Assembly: GCF_046630445.1 (NCBI RefSeq)
Contig: NC_092334.1
Span: 109,627,001-109,691,000 of the forward strand
Origin: Rutidosis leptorrhynchoides
Lineage: Eukaryota; Streptophyta; Magnoliopsida; Asterales; Asteraceae
DNA length: 64,000 nt
Direction of reading: 5' to 3'
The position numbers and the translations under genes were made by a program. Each line of letters begins with the position of its first letter. The first letter of the stretch is position 1. The notes beneath the pieces were generated by a model. It made no database searches, had not been told where the DNA came from, and was given only the letters and a program-made list of their open reading frames with translations. Of the stretch, positions 1 through 12,990 are shown one piece after another.

Positions 1-3000
1 ACAACACTTCGGAACATTGATCTTAGTCGACCCCGACTAACCAACCGCAATTGTGCATTCAACCCAGCCACGAAGCGATACCAAGTGGTAGGAGGCACAG
101 CCTGAAAGAATAACATGATGAATATAGCTATATATATATGAAACGGGTTGACATACCACTTTCAACCCATTTACTTATAATTGGGTCGAATTACAAACCT
201 GATTCATGAGTGGGGTAATGGTATTATCACTTTGAAGTGAGAAAGGGGACATGTAACTTCCATCACCACCAAACAGAAGAGACAGTGGGAATCTTTGATG
301 AAGAGGAGGAGGAAGATCACTTCTCTTTTCATCACCACCGAGAAAGAAATCAACATAGGCTAGCATTAAATCAGATGATGCAGCTACCTACAATATTCCA
401 TACAAGTAAAATACCTAAAAACCATGATTCATGTAACACCAAATTCACCAAACAATATTACAGATTACAGATAAACTACAAATAATAGGTATAATTGTGA
501 GAACATACTGGACGGGGAGTTTATTTGCAGCATATAGCATATGACTGACAGACCTAAGAGTAAAATACTCGAGTAAAGGGTATTTGGATTTGTGCCTTGA
601 AGATGATTATGTGTTTTAGAGTAATTAAAATTTGATAACTTGTGTAATAAAGTGGGTTCTAGAAGGTAGTGTTTGGATGTGATTTTGTTGTTTAAAGTCC
701 GAGCCTTTGGCAAATTTTAAATATCAAAGAAACTAGTACATAAATTGACCAAAAAGTACATTCCAGTTGATGGTAGTAGATGTTTTTTTAAACAAGGTTA
801 AATACAAGTAATTAGATACTTTTTATCTGCCCTTTGATAATTAGTTTTGTTGCAGCTGGTATAAAACAATAATTTCAACAATCATGTAATCAGAAGCAAA
901 ATATGTTTGCCTGTTTGGTGTCTATCCAGACATTAATAATTAAGTGCTATGACAACAAGTCAATCCAGCTACCTATTTTTACAGGTAACGACCAAAATTT
1001 TAGGTTTAGAGAATGATTAAAACTTCAATGAAAGGACTAACCTTAAGGCCTTCGTAGAGAGCACGTGAACGACAAGAACGCAAGCAGGCATGGTCATATT
1101 CAGATCTAACAAATTCGCGTATTCTTTGAAAGTTCATCTTCCGCCTCCACTGTTGCCATGACCATGCAAGAGGATAAGCAAGGAAAAGAAGAATGCTGTA
1201 CATTGATCCCTCCCACCACTCATAAGTAGCTAAAGCATTAATCTCATCTACAAATCTATTAAATGCCCCCTCATATCTGCAAGTTCAATTAAATACTCAT
1301 TATAATAAATAGTGCAAGATATAAAGTGTGCATGAAGCATGGATCACCTACATATTGGTCAAAAAAACCCTATACCACTCATAAATACTACAAAACATCT
1401 AGAGTATAAGAGTAGAGGTTAAATATCGGGCAGTTGGACCTGTTGGGTAGCACTTAACAGGTCAAAACGGATTATATTATTTCCATGTCAAAACTGATAT
1501 TTAGTGTCAAATATAACTACAAAATTTAAGTATTTCAATAGCAATATAGTTATGTGAATAACAAAGTTCTAGAAGATATTATGCGCTAAAATACACTTTG
1601 AGAGAATTTTGACCATCTGACCCTATTTCTTTTGGGATATTTTTCTTCCAAGTAGATGGGAGGAAAATGCAATATCTAGATAGATGTAATGAACACAAAT
1701 AACGAGCATATAGTAAAGAATTTACACTATATCTTTCACTTGCTCTGGAGGCGTATGAGGAAGATGCCAAGGATCACTAAACGTATTCAGTCCCATGAAG
1801 TACATTCTATAAACATGACCTTGTGACTCCTCAACTCGGTTAGTTTCCAGAACCTGAAACATATATGGTATCATGTAAAAGTGGTACCACAATCAGTATA
1901 TTTAAAATCATAATCGCGAATAAGAATAAAGAGAGTATAAAGAGTATATTGTTTATATTTCATGAAACACAAACCTCATTAAGTGATTCCAAGAAAGGGA
2001 AAGAGTGGTCCATGTGAGATCCTTGCAGAGTAGCAGCAGGACCGGTTGACTCTTCGATCCCAACGAATTTCATTCTTGCAACACTAAGTACGAGAGCCAG
2101 CAAAATAAGAAGACCCAAAAGAAGTATAACGAATAGCCAAGGACCACCAAATGTGTAAATCAACTCTTCTAGAGCCGTATAACAATTCGGCATGTGATAT
2201 CTGTCTGAAACACATCTGTAAGGGCAGGGTGTTTCCGCAGTTCCCCCTGTGACAAATTCCCATTTATGGGTCAAATAGCTTTTACCAAGTAAGTGGTGTA
2301 ACAATTAAATAAAATAAATAAATGCTATCACTTAAACAGGTGAAATGGATAGAAAGTTGTCACGAGGGTACTTTTAATGCTTACAAAGTCTCAAATTCTT
2401 TTAGCTCTTGAAATAAAATCACTACCATTGTGATGATGTTGTATTAAAGTGTCAGCAATTTTTATTTAAAATCTATAATGGGCAATAATGTTATCATAAT
2501 TCAAATAATACCAATTTAAAAATAACTAAACCCTGGACCTATCAGCACCTGTAATCAATATGTACAAAGATATAATGACCAAACGGTAGACATTCTTAAG
2601 TTGCTGAAAATGACAACAAAGGCAGTTACTCATACCTCGGACAGGAACAAACAAAGCACGATGAGGAAGCTCATCGGGTGGGCACTTAAGACATAGAGAA
2701 ATGTCAGAACCCGTAACGTTTTTGTATGTACCAAGAGGACATTCCTGTACACATCACATATATACCCAAAACGAAATTAGTATTTGGTTCAATAGAGAGG
2801 GCTAGATGTAATAAGAATGACTATGACAGTATGAACGGATGGGGTTCATTTCAAAATTCAGAATAAATTAAAATACTTTTAATCAATTCACAAATCTTAT
2901 AGGTGAATGTATGGATGTCATAAGTAATGTGTGTAGGAGTTACATAAATGCATAAGGAAATTTGTGAATAATTTATAATTACATAACAAAGCCAGGATAT

Positions 3001-6000
3001 ATCACTCAAAAATGTTTGTATATAACCTTAAAGCAAGCTACTATAAGTAAAAACCTAATAGATAACCAAAAGAACTTTGTTCCAGCGGTCGTATTGAGGC
3101 AAGTGTACATAATAAGTTGTGGTATATAATCAAGGAGAAATGTGTTAGTGTTTTCTGTTCTTAACATATGATTAATGTAACAAGAGGTAGAACAAAAAAC
3201 TGGAAAAGAATCAATATACCTCACAAAATGTCCCATAAAGCCCTTTAGGACAAGACTTTCCAGTGACAGTTCCATTTTCTCCAGCCCCATTTTCATTTCC
3301 ACCAAGCCCTCCCCTATAACAACACCAAACATTTCCGTTAAACCTCCATACATTTATGTAATCATCATCGGTGACTTGAATCATAAACCATGGCGTCTGA
3401 AATGTGTTTAGACATTAAGACTAAAAAGAATGAAATGAGACACAAACCCAATTGAAATGTTCCCTTTGACACTGGCAACTGGTTGATACACATCCCCAGT
3501 TGGAATATGTGACCAATGAAAATGGATTCTTCCACCGCCTCCACCACCACTCCCATTCGGATTACCATAACCTCCGCCACTCGAAAGAACTCCGGTTTCA
3601 CCAAGAGACATTGAATTTACAAACAAAAGTATCGTTCCACCAGATCCACCACCAGATCCATATTGATCATACGGGTTATCTTCCCCATAACCTCCTCCAT
3701 TAGCAGTAAGTGATCCATCAACACTCAGAGTAGATATTGGATGCACCATTGAACCAATTACTGCATACAACATTGTGAGTTACACCAATAATGTAAGTGC
3801 AAGGAAAAAATAGAGCAGTTTGATTGGATGACTTGGAATTACCTAAAATACCACCACCAGCAGTCGAGTCATTTCCGCCTCCACTACCTAACTGACATGG
3901 CAAATCAGCATCACCATATGGAAGTCCACCTTCAATGCAGGTGTCATTATAACAACCATATCCACCTGTACCACCATAACCTCCCCCACTGCCAATACCA
4001 TTTCTTAATAACTGTCCCCTACCAGGACCACCTGTGCAACCTGGTGAAAAAGTTGAGTGTCATATTCGAACATTCAACATCATGTTATAGAAAGAGAAAA
4101 TCAAATTTATAATTCATTATAAGTAAGTGAGTGTACCCATCTTAGATGTGCTGACTATACCCGTAGAGGGAACAGTAACAGTCCTTGCGCGATGGAAATG
4201 AACCACTGATCCTTTTATAAGGCCTTCAATAAGTATATCTTCAACACGACATATCTGAAGAAACAAAAATATCAGAAATTGATGTAATAGAAGAATCTTC
4301 ATCTCCCTCAATGTAATCTTTGTAATTTATTTATTCACCTGAAGAGTGAAGGATAATGAAGCATTAACGTTGCAGTCATCAGGTGGACTAAGCAGTTCTT
4401 CTGGACATTGTGGAGAATTACAATTCAATCTGGGTGTCCTGGCATATAAAATACAACAAACAAGTGAACTGAGGTAAGAAAAAGATGATAAAAGAAGTAT
4501 AGGTCTCAAGACAAATTGCTGAACTGAACCAGAATGTTTTGTACAGGTTAGGACGAATCGGGATGAGTCAAATTGACCCACAAACAGTTCTTTGTCTTTT
4601 TTAAGGTTAACAATAAATGTGTTAACTAAAAGTAGAAAATCAGAATTATTACAATGGTAACCTAAATCTTAGAAGAAAAACTATTTAAGAAGTTTTTAAT
4701 GAACTGAAAATAGACTTTGAACAACTACCAACCGACTAGACCAGCAAGAATAATACACAACCTGAATACCCATTCATAAGTAACACGTATATGGATTGAA
4801 TATGCCACCTAAAAGAAAATCAACTTACACAGCGTCAGTCGTAGCATTTTCTAAGGGACCTCGCAGAACAGAGCCTGGACCAAGCTTCAAAAAACAAGCA
4901 GTAAACTGATCAGTTACCATTTTCAACCTCTACTTTACCAATTCTCACTCAAGGTATAATTATATTAGATCAAAAATTGATAAAATATAAAATTTGAGAT
5001 ATATATTTACATTGACACCATAAAACAGCGAAAGAGCTAGCCGTTGCGCTTCAATACAGTCACCTGGCCCTGACAAGTTCAATAAACCTTGCCCACGAAC
5101 CTCAAGATTCGCGTTGGAATGTATCGTAGAAGATTCCTGAGAAACGTGTGATTTAGTGACAAAGTTAACATTTGTGTCATACTAAAGAATATCGTAAATC
5201 AGTCTTCTGAGTACCTTGAGAACAATAAGATTGCTAGCCTCAATAACAGATGTCCCCACATTCCTATCACCTTCACCATCAATAAGCAACTGCGAGTCCC
5301 ACATTAAGAACATTTTTACAGACATACGCAGAGCCCCATAAACCTGAAACTATCAAACCCCATTGTCAACAACAAAGGTGTCCAAATGGACTAGAAAAGT
5401 TGATGGGCAGGTAGGTGGTGTAATGGGTCAAATGAGCACAGGTGAAGTAATTGTTAGAAGTAATGATCACAGAAACCAGAACCATCAATTAACAGCTACT
5501 AAAAAGAGCGACATGGCAATATATCTCTGATATTTTCACACAAAAATAGAAAATCATAAAACGACTACAATAAGTAAATAATTATCTATTTTGTCTCGAT
5601 AAATGGAAAACCTTGGACACATACGATCTAGTATTGAAGAGCATATATCCCTAAAAGAAAATCAAAACTATAATAAGAAAGCAAGGCAGACCTTAGAGAG
5701 GTTATGCAAAAAAGATATGTAGTAATTATCCTTTTACAATTTACATAAAAAGTGGACATTTAAGGATGAAGTAGGATTAAGTAGTAGCTTGCCTTGATTA
5801 TGGAATTACTCATCAGTAGCTCTTCTGCTAGTACTTCAAATTCAGATAAAGCATAATGGGCTAACCCAAAGCTCAAGATACCTCCATCCAAGAGACTTAT
5901 TTGGCCTTGAACCTAAATGATGTACATGATAAGAAATTGAAACTCATTTTGTACGGTTCTTAGATTAAACAGGTAAAGCTTACATATAAACTCAATGTAG

Positions 6001-8968
6001 ACAAGCAAAACCAATACACATTAAAGACGATGAAAGATAAGGTAGATGAACCTATATTTCACTGACCTGAACACGACTCCAAAGCAAGGGAACTGCAGCC
6101 TTAGCTTTATTTCTAATGAAAATACTAGTCAAAAGAGGCTGATATGGAAACTCCATAAAGAGTGTATCTGTGTCAGTTGTCATGTTCATATTATCAACTA
6201 CAAGGCTTCGGGGCACAGCATCATAAAAAGTTCCTGCAGCACCCGCATTTGATGGACAACCAAAACTATTACCACCTGCACGAGGAGAAAAAAAGTAAAA
6301 CTCAAAGTTGATAAAACAAAAACGGGATGCAGGCTCCCGAAGAGGGAAGCCCAACGAATGTCCGATGCAAAGCTCCCAGCATAAATCAGCACTAGTTCAG
6401 TTAGTCAAGCCTAACTAACACTCTGTTCCATAGTTTTTTACTGGAAAAAAAAAGAGATGAAGGGAAAAGGAAAGAAAAGAAAATCAAATCCTCTCAATTT
6501 GAGAAAATCAAATCCTTCCAATTCTTTCCCTTTCTCTCCTTATGAAACTCAAGAACACAAGAACTTTGATTAATTTCTTTCCGGTTCATTTCCTTTCTTC
6601 CTAAATAAAAACTCTGGAACAGATAGTAAAAATAGTAAAAAGATCAGAGGGTTCAAAAGAAAAGGGAAACAATGTATACAAGCAAACACGCCGTTTTCTA
6701 ATTGACCACATGATAAGTAGCTACCTAAAGAGGTTCATAACCATATTTGGCATTAACGTGATGAATTTGAGTTTAAACAATTCAAATCAAAACGATCTGA
6801 TTCAGTTTTACACTTCCAAGGGATATGAATGCTAGATTGTAAATTTTAAGACATACATGAAGTAACATTCTTACCATTTGCATAAATTTTAGGGTCTTCA
6901 TGCCTGCTAAAAACATCCGTAGCAATTCTTCCTCCAGCCCCACCTCCAAAACCATTACCACCAGAAACACTTATTTTGCCACTTCCAGTCCTGCACTTCA
7001 AAACAAGAAGCTCAGTTCAAGTAAAATAGTACAGAATACATTAAGGGTCAAACATTTTAGAAAAGAGAAATCTAAGAGAGCCCGGATAAAAAAATTTACT
7101 GAACACAAAAGACTTGTTAACAACGAACAAAATCGGCTTGTTTTTTCAAGAGGCGATTGTTGTTGCCAAACATGCTAAAGTAATTCACCCTACGTTAGTC
7201 AAATCAAGCATAGCACATATTCATATATAGAGAGAACTAATTAAAGTAACATATAGATATAGTAGAAAATAAGGTAACATAGCATTGAATATACTGTATA
7301 TATTTAATATTAATATATATTAATATATATTAACACACATGTGTTAAACCCTTAACTACTTCTTGCATCTTGTCTTATCTAAACTAATTAACCTCATTTC
7401 TTAGGTCTAACCCTTTGGCTCCAACAAATTATTATCACATCAAATATAAAAGAAGTCTAATCAAAGTATTACTTTAACCCTAGTTCTCAAGAAAAAATAA
7501 TTTCAGGCCCAATTCAGATGGACAAAAGATGGCAGACTACTAAATCGGTCCGCATTAATACCAAAGAAAGGTTGATATGGTAGGAATAGATCACAAACAG
7601 CCTTAATAGTTGAAGGGACACTTGTTTTGAAGCAAACTAAAAGGAAACGGGAGAAATATTTTGGGGTATCAGGAAGTGTAAGCCTTGTTGTACACATGGA
7701 AAGATATGCGCATAAATATAATGCAAGTAACTTGTAAACAAATAATCAGAAAATGGCATTCTTTACAAGCAATAAACAGAAACGACATCAATCCTAATAT
7801 GCATGTGCAATTCCCCATCAAATTTAGTTATCTGATCAAACTAACATCCTCTTTTAGCATCTATAAGATTAAACCATAAAAAAAAAAAAAAAAACATTAA
7901 ATACCAATATTTTTGGATATTATTATTAGAAAAACACCAATCTATGTTTCCAAACGGATATCCATCACTTGCTACAATGGCATTCACTGTTACACGGTCC
8001 TTGAAATATTACCCTACAAAGTTCCAACATAGAAAGACGCTAACAAACATACCATTCCACTCAGCTACTAAATATTTACACAGCAAATAGCAAAGCATAT
8101 CAACTTCTATCTATGGTTCTATACAATCTAGATAAGTTATAACACCAACAGTTCCAAAATAAGGTAAAAGAGATTACATCTTATAAGCCTTGATGTAGAT
8201 GCTGCCACCCGAACCACCCCCGCCTCTTGGACCTCCATCTCCACCTTCAGCTAATAAAACACCATTCATTTCAATATTACCTGTAACCACCACCATCATC
8301 TTCCCACCACCACCACCTCCATAATCAACCTCCTTACTCGTAGTCCCACCTTTACTCCCATATTCCAACGGCTTTGCTAAACTCGACCAAGCATACGCAT
8401 CACCACCCCAAACATCATCCGGAAGCTTCTTATCATCAACTAAACATGCCGCACCTCTTCCCCCATGCCCTCCACCAGCACCATCAAACCCTCTAGGTGT
8501 CCCACTAGTTTGCTCCGGTGGATCACCTCCTAAACCAGTAGTATTCACAACCGAACCACTCGCAAAAACCGCATTCATAGCATCTATATTTAAATACCCA
8601 ACCAATATACGAGCATTTTCACCTAAAGTAAAGTTACCGGTAACATTTATTCCGATTTCGCAACCAAGGAAAACGGAACAATCCACACTCACATTAGGAA
8701 GTATAATAAAATTTCCCTTCCCAGCTACATATATATTCCGTGTTAAATTCAAATTAGAAACAACCTTACAAGTAGTATCAAGTGAACCTACTCCACCTAA
8801 ATCACTTTCACAAGAAGACGACGGCGGATGCGGTGGCGGTGGCGGAGGCGCCGGCGGCGAGTAGTCTTGCCGGAATAAACTTCCGAACTCATCATCAGTG
8901 ATCGATGCAGAATTCGTAACGAAAATGAACCAAATCAGTAAAATTATTAGAAACATATGTTCCGCCAT
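1..8968 (-). CDS. Large glycine-rich, cysteine-rich membrane protein (At5g11700/At5g47020-like), 3' end outside window
   Basis: Eighteen exons can be read on the minus strand: 8968-8178, 6990-6875, 6275-6067, 5912-5793, 5343-5215, 5136-5011, 4884-4829, 4438-4339, 4254-4137, 4040-3843, 3760-3448, 3313-3220, 2744-2636, 2246-1975, 1853-1726, 1276-1042, 387-199, and 101 to the window edge. Lengths and phases close without a stop, giving about 1134 residues. I recall the Arabidopsis family at roughly 1450, so about 300 C-terminal residues should lie outside. The ATG at 8968 starts a hydrophobic signal peptide (FLIILLIWFIFV). A proline run, long Gly-rich stretches, and a Cys-rich block around residues 760-830 (CPKGLYGTFCE, ECPLGTYKN) follow. 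Next come a transmembrane segment near 862-885 (LLLGLLILLALVLSVA) and a second hydrophobic segment near 984-1000. The family is conserved in land plants but its function is not established; annotations such as 'ephrin receptor-like' are misleading. Intron 4 uses a GC donor. Confidence 0.9.
5344..5792 (-). other. Non-canonical GC-AG intron in the glycine-rich protein gene
   Basis: The exon at 5912-5793 ends ...ATAATCAAG and is followed by GCAAGC, not GT. The next exon (5343-5215) begins after TTTCAG. Protein continuity across this junction (SNSIIK then VYGALRM) and phase 0 on both sides support a GC-AG intron. AAG|GCAAG is the usual context of the minor GC-donor class handled by the major spliceosome. 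The intron is 449 bp and contains no coding sequence. Confidence 0.75.
6991..8177 (-). other. Intron 1 of the glycine-rich protein gene (1187 bp)
   Basis: This is the longest intron of the gene. The donor is AAGAT|GTAATC at 8178/8177 and the acceptor is TGCAG|GACTGG at 6991/6990, which keeps the reading KAYKMTGSGKIS. An alternative acceptor five bases upstream would break the frame. The intron is AT-rich and includes a TA-rich stretch near 7290-7330. I see no gene inside it. Confidence 0.75.
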
Positions 8969-9300
8969 TACCAAATGATCGTTGAAGAAAATGAGTCATC
9001 ACAGCAAATGCATCGGAATAGAGCCTAGAAACATAAAATTGACCTAAAACTTGAAGTCCGGAGAGAGGTAAAACGCAGATATGATTTGAATTGAGTTGTA
9101 TGATTGTATAGAATTTGGTAATTTGGGGATTTTGATGGTGAAAAAGGGATTTATGAAAACCCTAGAAGGTGGTTTTCGTGTTAAAAAAGAGGAAGTTGGT
9201 GTGTACGTGTGTGTGCGTGTTTAATTTGGTGTATTGGTGTGTGAGAGAGAGTGTAGAAAAGCAGTTTTTTAATACAGATGAGATGAAGAAGGTAAAGTTT
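8969..9300 (-). promoter_or_regulatory. 5' leader and proximal promoter of the glycine-rich protein gene, with upstream ORFs
   Basis: The sequence upstream of the ATG is pyrimidine- and CA-rich on the coding strand, as plant leaders often are. It holds an 11-residue upstream ORF (9034-8999). A second ATG at 8999 overlaps its stop by one base and opens a 34-residue ORF running out of frame through the main start to 8895. Whether these are in the mRNA depends on the transcription start, which cannot be read from sequence. Confidence 0.4.
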
Positions 9301-10002
9301 ATATCCAGGATTTATATTTTAAATTTTTAATTACATAAAATTATGAAAAACATGAATGGGAATCAGCACGTGATTGGCAGGTGTGTACATGTAAGAGTGG
9401 AAGTTTACGAGGAGGAGCCTAACACGAGTTTTTTAAGAGACGCAAGTAGTAATAAAAAGTAATTAAGGAAGTCTAGTAAAAACAATTATAATATTTTTTT
9501 ATTTTTATCTTTTAACAAAGAGTTAATGGCTTGGCGGTATTGAGGTCACCCTTACAACTTTGAGATTGAGGATTTGAGTCTGACATTTAGTGATGTATAT
9601 ATTAAGAGGGTGTGTGAATTTGCCTTTAAATAGGATATATTTTTGCAAAAAGCTTCATACATGAATTTACTTTAAGTTGTTTGATGATGATTAATTAGCA
9701 AATCCCTTGTCTCTTTTATTGCCTATATATTTGTTCAAGCCTCAACACCACGGGTAGGGGTGTTCATAAAAACGTCAAACTGCGAAAACCGACCGAATTG
9801 TATCGATTTTGTTGGTTTGGTTCGGTTTTAGATATTGACGGTCCGACTCTCGGTTTGAAAATCACCAAACCGTTAAATCTGGTCCAGTTTACGGTTTTAA
9901 TTGACCCCTAACATTATTGTATATTGCATGTAATATATAAGAAAAATCTTTGATCATATGTTCATAACAATTACTATATTAATAATGTCTTACTCTACTC
10001 AA
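9301..10002. other. Intergenic, no gene seen
   Basis: AT-rich DNA upstream of the glycine-rich gene. Around 9760-9900 there are repeated GGTTTGG/CGGTTTT motifs of the kind found near the ends of plant hAT-like elements, but no matching opposite terminus or target duplication could be found. Confidence 0.4.
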
Positions 10003-10891
10003 GGTGATTCTTGGAGGTGGAATTTGGATCCTAATGGTGTCCTCACTACAAAAGTATTATCTAATCTTATTGATGCCCATTTATACCCGTTAACACAAAA
10101 CAAACCACTAATAGTGCGCATTTCGGCTATACCACAAAAAGTTGAAATTTTCATTTGGAGAGCCAAACTTCAAAGATTACCGATGAGAGTAGAACTAGAC
10201 AAACGAATAATGGATCTAAATATGGTACTTTTCCCGATTTGCAACGAGGAGCTACAAATGTTGAACATACACTTGCAAAGTGCATATATGTCAAACATGT
10301 TTGGTCTAGTTTTCTTCGACAGTGGGGGATTAACTCTACACAATTTAATTCTATAAATGAAGCTTTCTCCATTGAAGATGATAATTCAAAATCTATCACG
10401 GGCAAAAAGATATGGCTAGCGTCGAAATGGGTATGTGGATACACCCTTTGAAAACATAGAAATCAGAAAGTATTTCAAAACTTCAATTGGGAACCGTCGG
10501 GCATACTTTTTGAAATACAATTGAATAGCTACAAATGGATCTTAAAGCGTTTCAAAAAGTTAGATCTTCAATGGCATCAATGGCTTATAAACCCCAGTTC
10601 ATTTGTTGTCATCACAAACCGTATTTGTGTCGACTAACTATAGAAGGTCATTATCGAGCATCCAGACTTCAAAATTTCACTCAAATCGTGATGCTGGTCA
10701 TACATATTAATCGTGTATATGTGTATGTCGTGTTATTTATATTACTCATTATTATTTATATATGTCAGTTAGTTTGGTCATCTTGTGGTGCAGCTAATAC
10801 TATGTCGTTAGATTGCAGAGAATACATATTCTCTTTGTAAAATTGTTTATATTTCTAATAAAAGTTTCTTGCTTTTCATCAATAAAAAAAA
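10003..10891 (+). mobile_element. LINE (non-LTR retrotransposon) 3' fragment with zf-RVT domain
   Basis: The plus strand reads GDSWRWNLDPNGVLTTKVLS, then PQKVEIFIWRAKLQRLPMRVELDKR. This is the zinc-binding region (zf-RVT) at the C-terminal end of plant LINE ORF2. After a frameshift near 10250 the reading continues as ATNVEHTLAKCIYVKHVWSS, the Cys/His part of that domain. Another stop and frame change follow, with a tail resembling WILKRFKKLDLQWHQWLINP. The copy ends with an A-run at 10884-10891, as expected of a LINE 3' end. It is 5'-truncated and non-functional: no reverse transcriptase or endonuclease domain is present. Confidence 0.75.
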
Positions 10892-12237
10892 CCATCTATC
10901 TCTTGATTCACTGATGTAAAAAAAAAAACTAACTAAAATATGACACATATAGCATTTTGTTATGCTGCTACTAATTAATCTTCAATGCACGTTCAAGTAT
11001 AACTATTTATTAGGTACTTACTATCATCAAATGTTGATGCTGCTTCTTGATTAATGGTTTAATCAAAAAATTTGACAACTGTTACTTTCCAAATCTTGAC
11101 AAGTATACACAAAATAATATGAAAATAAAAGAAAGAAAAAAAGAACTCGAAACCGTCAAACTGGTCAAACCGGACCGCCCCAAACCAGACCAAACCGTCC
11201 AGCAAGACAACATTCTCGGCTGGTTTGGTTTGACTTATCTTGAAAACGTGAACGCCGGGTTGGTTTGAAATTTAGTGAAAACCGGACCAACCGGGAAGTA
11301 AAATCTAGCTACACATATAATCGGAGTCATCTCAACAATTCAGCAGCATCTGAGCGAAAATAAAAAAGAGCCCTTATACACGTTAAATTCTTAATATAGA
11401 CAAAATATAATACTAAAATTATCGTAATAATTGATATTGACAGTGGAATTTTACAGTTTTGGATAGTAGCCATTTTATAATTTGATTTATCTTACTATTT
11501 TCTATTATTTTATTCATAATTTATTATTTAATTTACTTAATTATTGTGAGAAAAAATAATATATATTCAAAATTTTGAGCCCTTCTAATTTTTAGGCCAT
11601 GTGCGATTGCTCATCTTACTCCTGTCCGAAGACACCTCTGTATATAATATATGAACTGTATTCCTCTCACAATCACTAGTTACGTTGATACCGATCGATT
11701 ATATTTTATTCGTTTAGTCTCACCTAACAATTCAAACTTTAACATTAATAAAAAAATGAAGTTTGAAGCTAAGTAACATCACCATAGACCGGTCCCAACG
11801 GAGGCGCCAAAGCCTCGTCTTTTTATCCGCCAATTTTAACTCTGTTGGAACAACTCCGTCTTCACTCGCCAATTTACATTTCATGGTGCTGCTCGTGAAT
11901 TCTGAATATTGTGGAGTACGAAGGGGGTGTATATATTTATTGTTCATTACCTATACTTAATATTTTTGTGTATCTAATTAATTTAGTAGGTCCTAATTTA
12001 AGAATGTATCATGGTTTGGAGTAAAATGTCTTTGTGTGATGAGAAAGAAATGTCGAGGTAACACTAATATGACAATGTATTAATTTGAAGAAAAATATCA
12101 TTGTTGAATGTGGTCTAAAGGGATATATCGAGGAGTGCATTATTTATTTATGTTGTAGTTTTTTTTTTATCTTTAAGTGTTGTATAATAATAATACGAAT
12201 TAAAATTAATAAAAAAGAGCACTAATTAAATAAAAAA
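10892..12237. other. Intergenic, no gene seen
   Basis: AT-rich sequence between two LINE remnants. The stretch 11140-11300 is rich in AAACCGGACCAAACC-type motifs, similar in kind to 9760-9900 but inverted. The short ORFs here have no recognisable domain. Confidence 0.4.
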
Positions 12238-12990
12238 ATGGGGTGTGTGAGAGAGAAAGTGATGAGAGAGAGCAAAAACAATGGCGGAGCAACAACAGAG
12301 CGAAATCGGTACAACGGGGGACTTCATGATCGGTTTATGAGGCTATTTGGAATCCATCTAACTTCGTTAATCTTTTCCAACTTTCCGGATAATTGGGGAA
12401 TCACAGATTTATGGAAAACTTTCAGGCCTTATGGAGATCTTAGAGACGTGTATGTGGCTGGTAAGCGTTTAAAGAATGGTTGTCGGTTTGGCTTCGTACG
12501 ATTTGGTAATGTCAAACATGTCGACCAAATCCTATTTACATTAGAAAAGATTAAATTCGAAGGTGCTGAAATTAAAATCTTTAAGGCAAAGGAACGTGAT
12601 GATGCATGTAATTAATAATCATAACGCAGCAAAACCTAATCTGCATCAGGCTCATCACATTCGACAACAAGCGGGCAATGCCTTTAGAGATGAAAGAAGG
12701 TTTAGTGAAGTTGTTGGTTCTTCGAGGCGACCAAACGTCGATTTAAGGGACATAATATCCAAACAAAGGCTTGAGGAGTATCTCAGGGTTAAGTTATCCA
12801 AACAAAGGAGTGAGGAAGACCTAAGGGTTAAACTATCGAAAAGAAAAGATGGAAATAATGGGGGTCACAAGTATGGGTCCATGGTGTACACTGATGAAAG
12901 GTTAATCATTGTAAAAGAAAGAAACACGTCCATCTTTGGAAGGTCGATCTTGTGTGAACTAAAAACCCTTAAGTTATTCTTTCAGTTCGA
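12238..12990 (+). pseudogene. LINE ORF1 remnant (RRM domain), frameshifted
   Basis: The first frame (12238-12615) reads SLIFSNFPDNWGITDLWKTF, then GDLRDVYVAGKRLKNGCRFGFVRFGN. This is an RNA-recognition motif with an RNP1-like FGFVRF, typical of the first ORF of many plant LINEs. After a frameshift near 12610 the next frame contains FSEVV and later RLIIVKERNTSIFGRSILCE, matching the segment after the RRM in those proteins, with a duplicated SKQRxEExLRVKL unit between. It is a different copy from the 3' fragment at 10003-10891, because the 5' part lies downstream of the 3' part on the same strand. It is non-functional. Confidence 0.65.

Noticed and set aside
3408..3773. Single ORF of 121 residues, glycine-rich, as an independent gene
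   Set aside because: It is one exon (3448-3760) of the large minus-strand gene plus intron read-through; splice sites and phases fit the larger protein.
9753..11300. A hAT-like transposon bounded by TAGGGGTGTTCA at 9753 and an inverted GGTTTGG-rich region near 11150-11300
   Set aside because: The motif composition fits hAT subterminal regions, but no matching right terminus or 8-bp duplication could be found.
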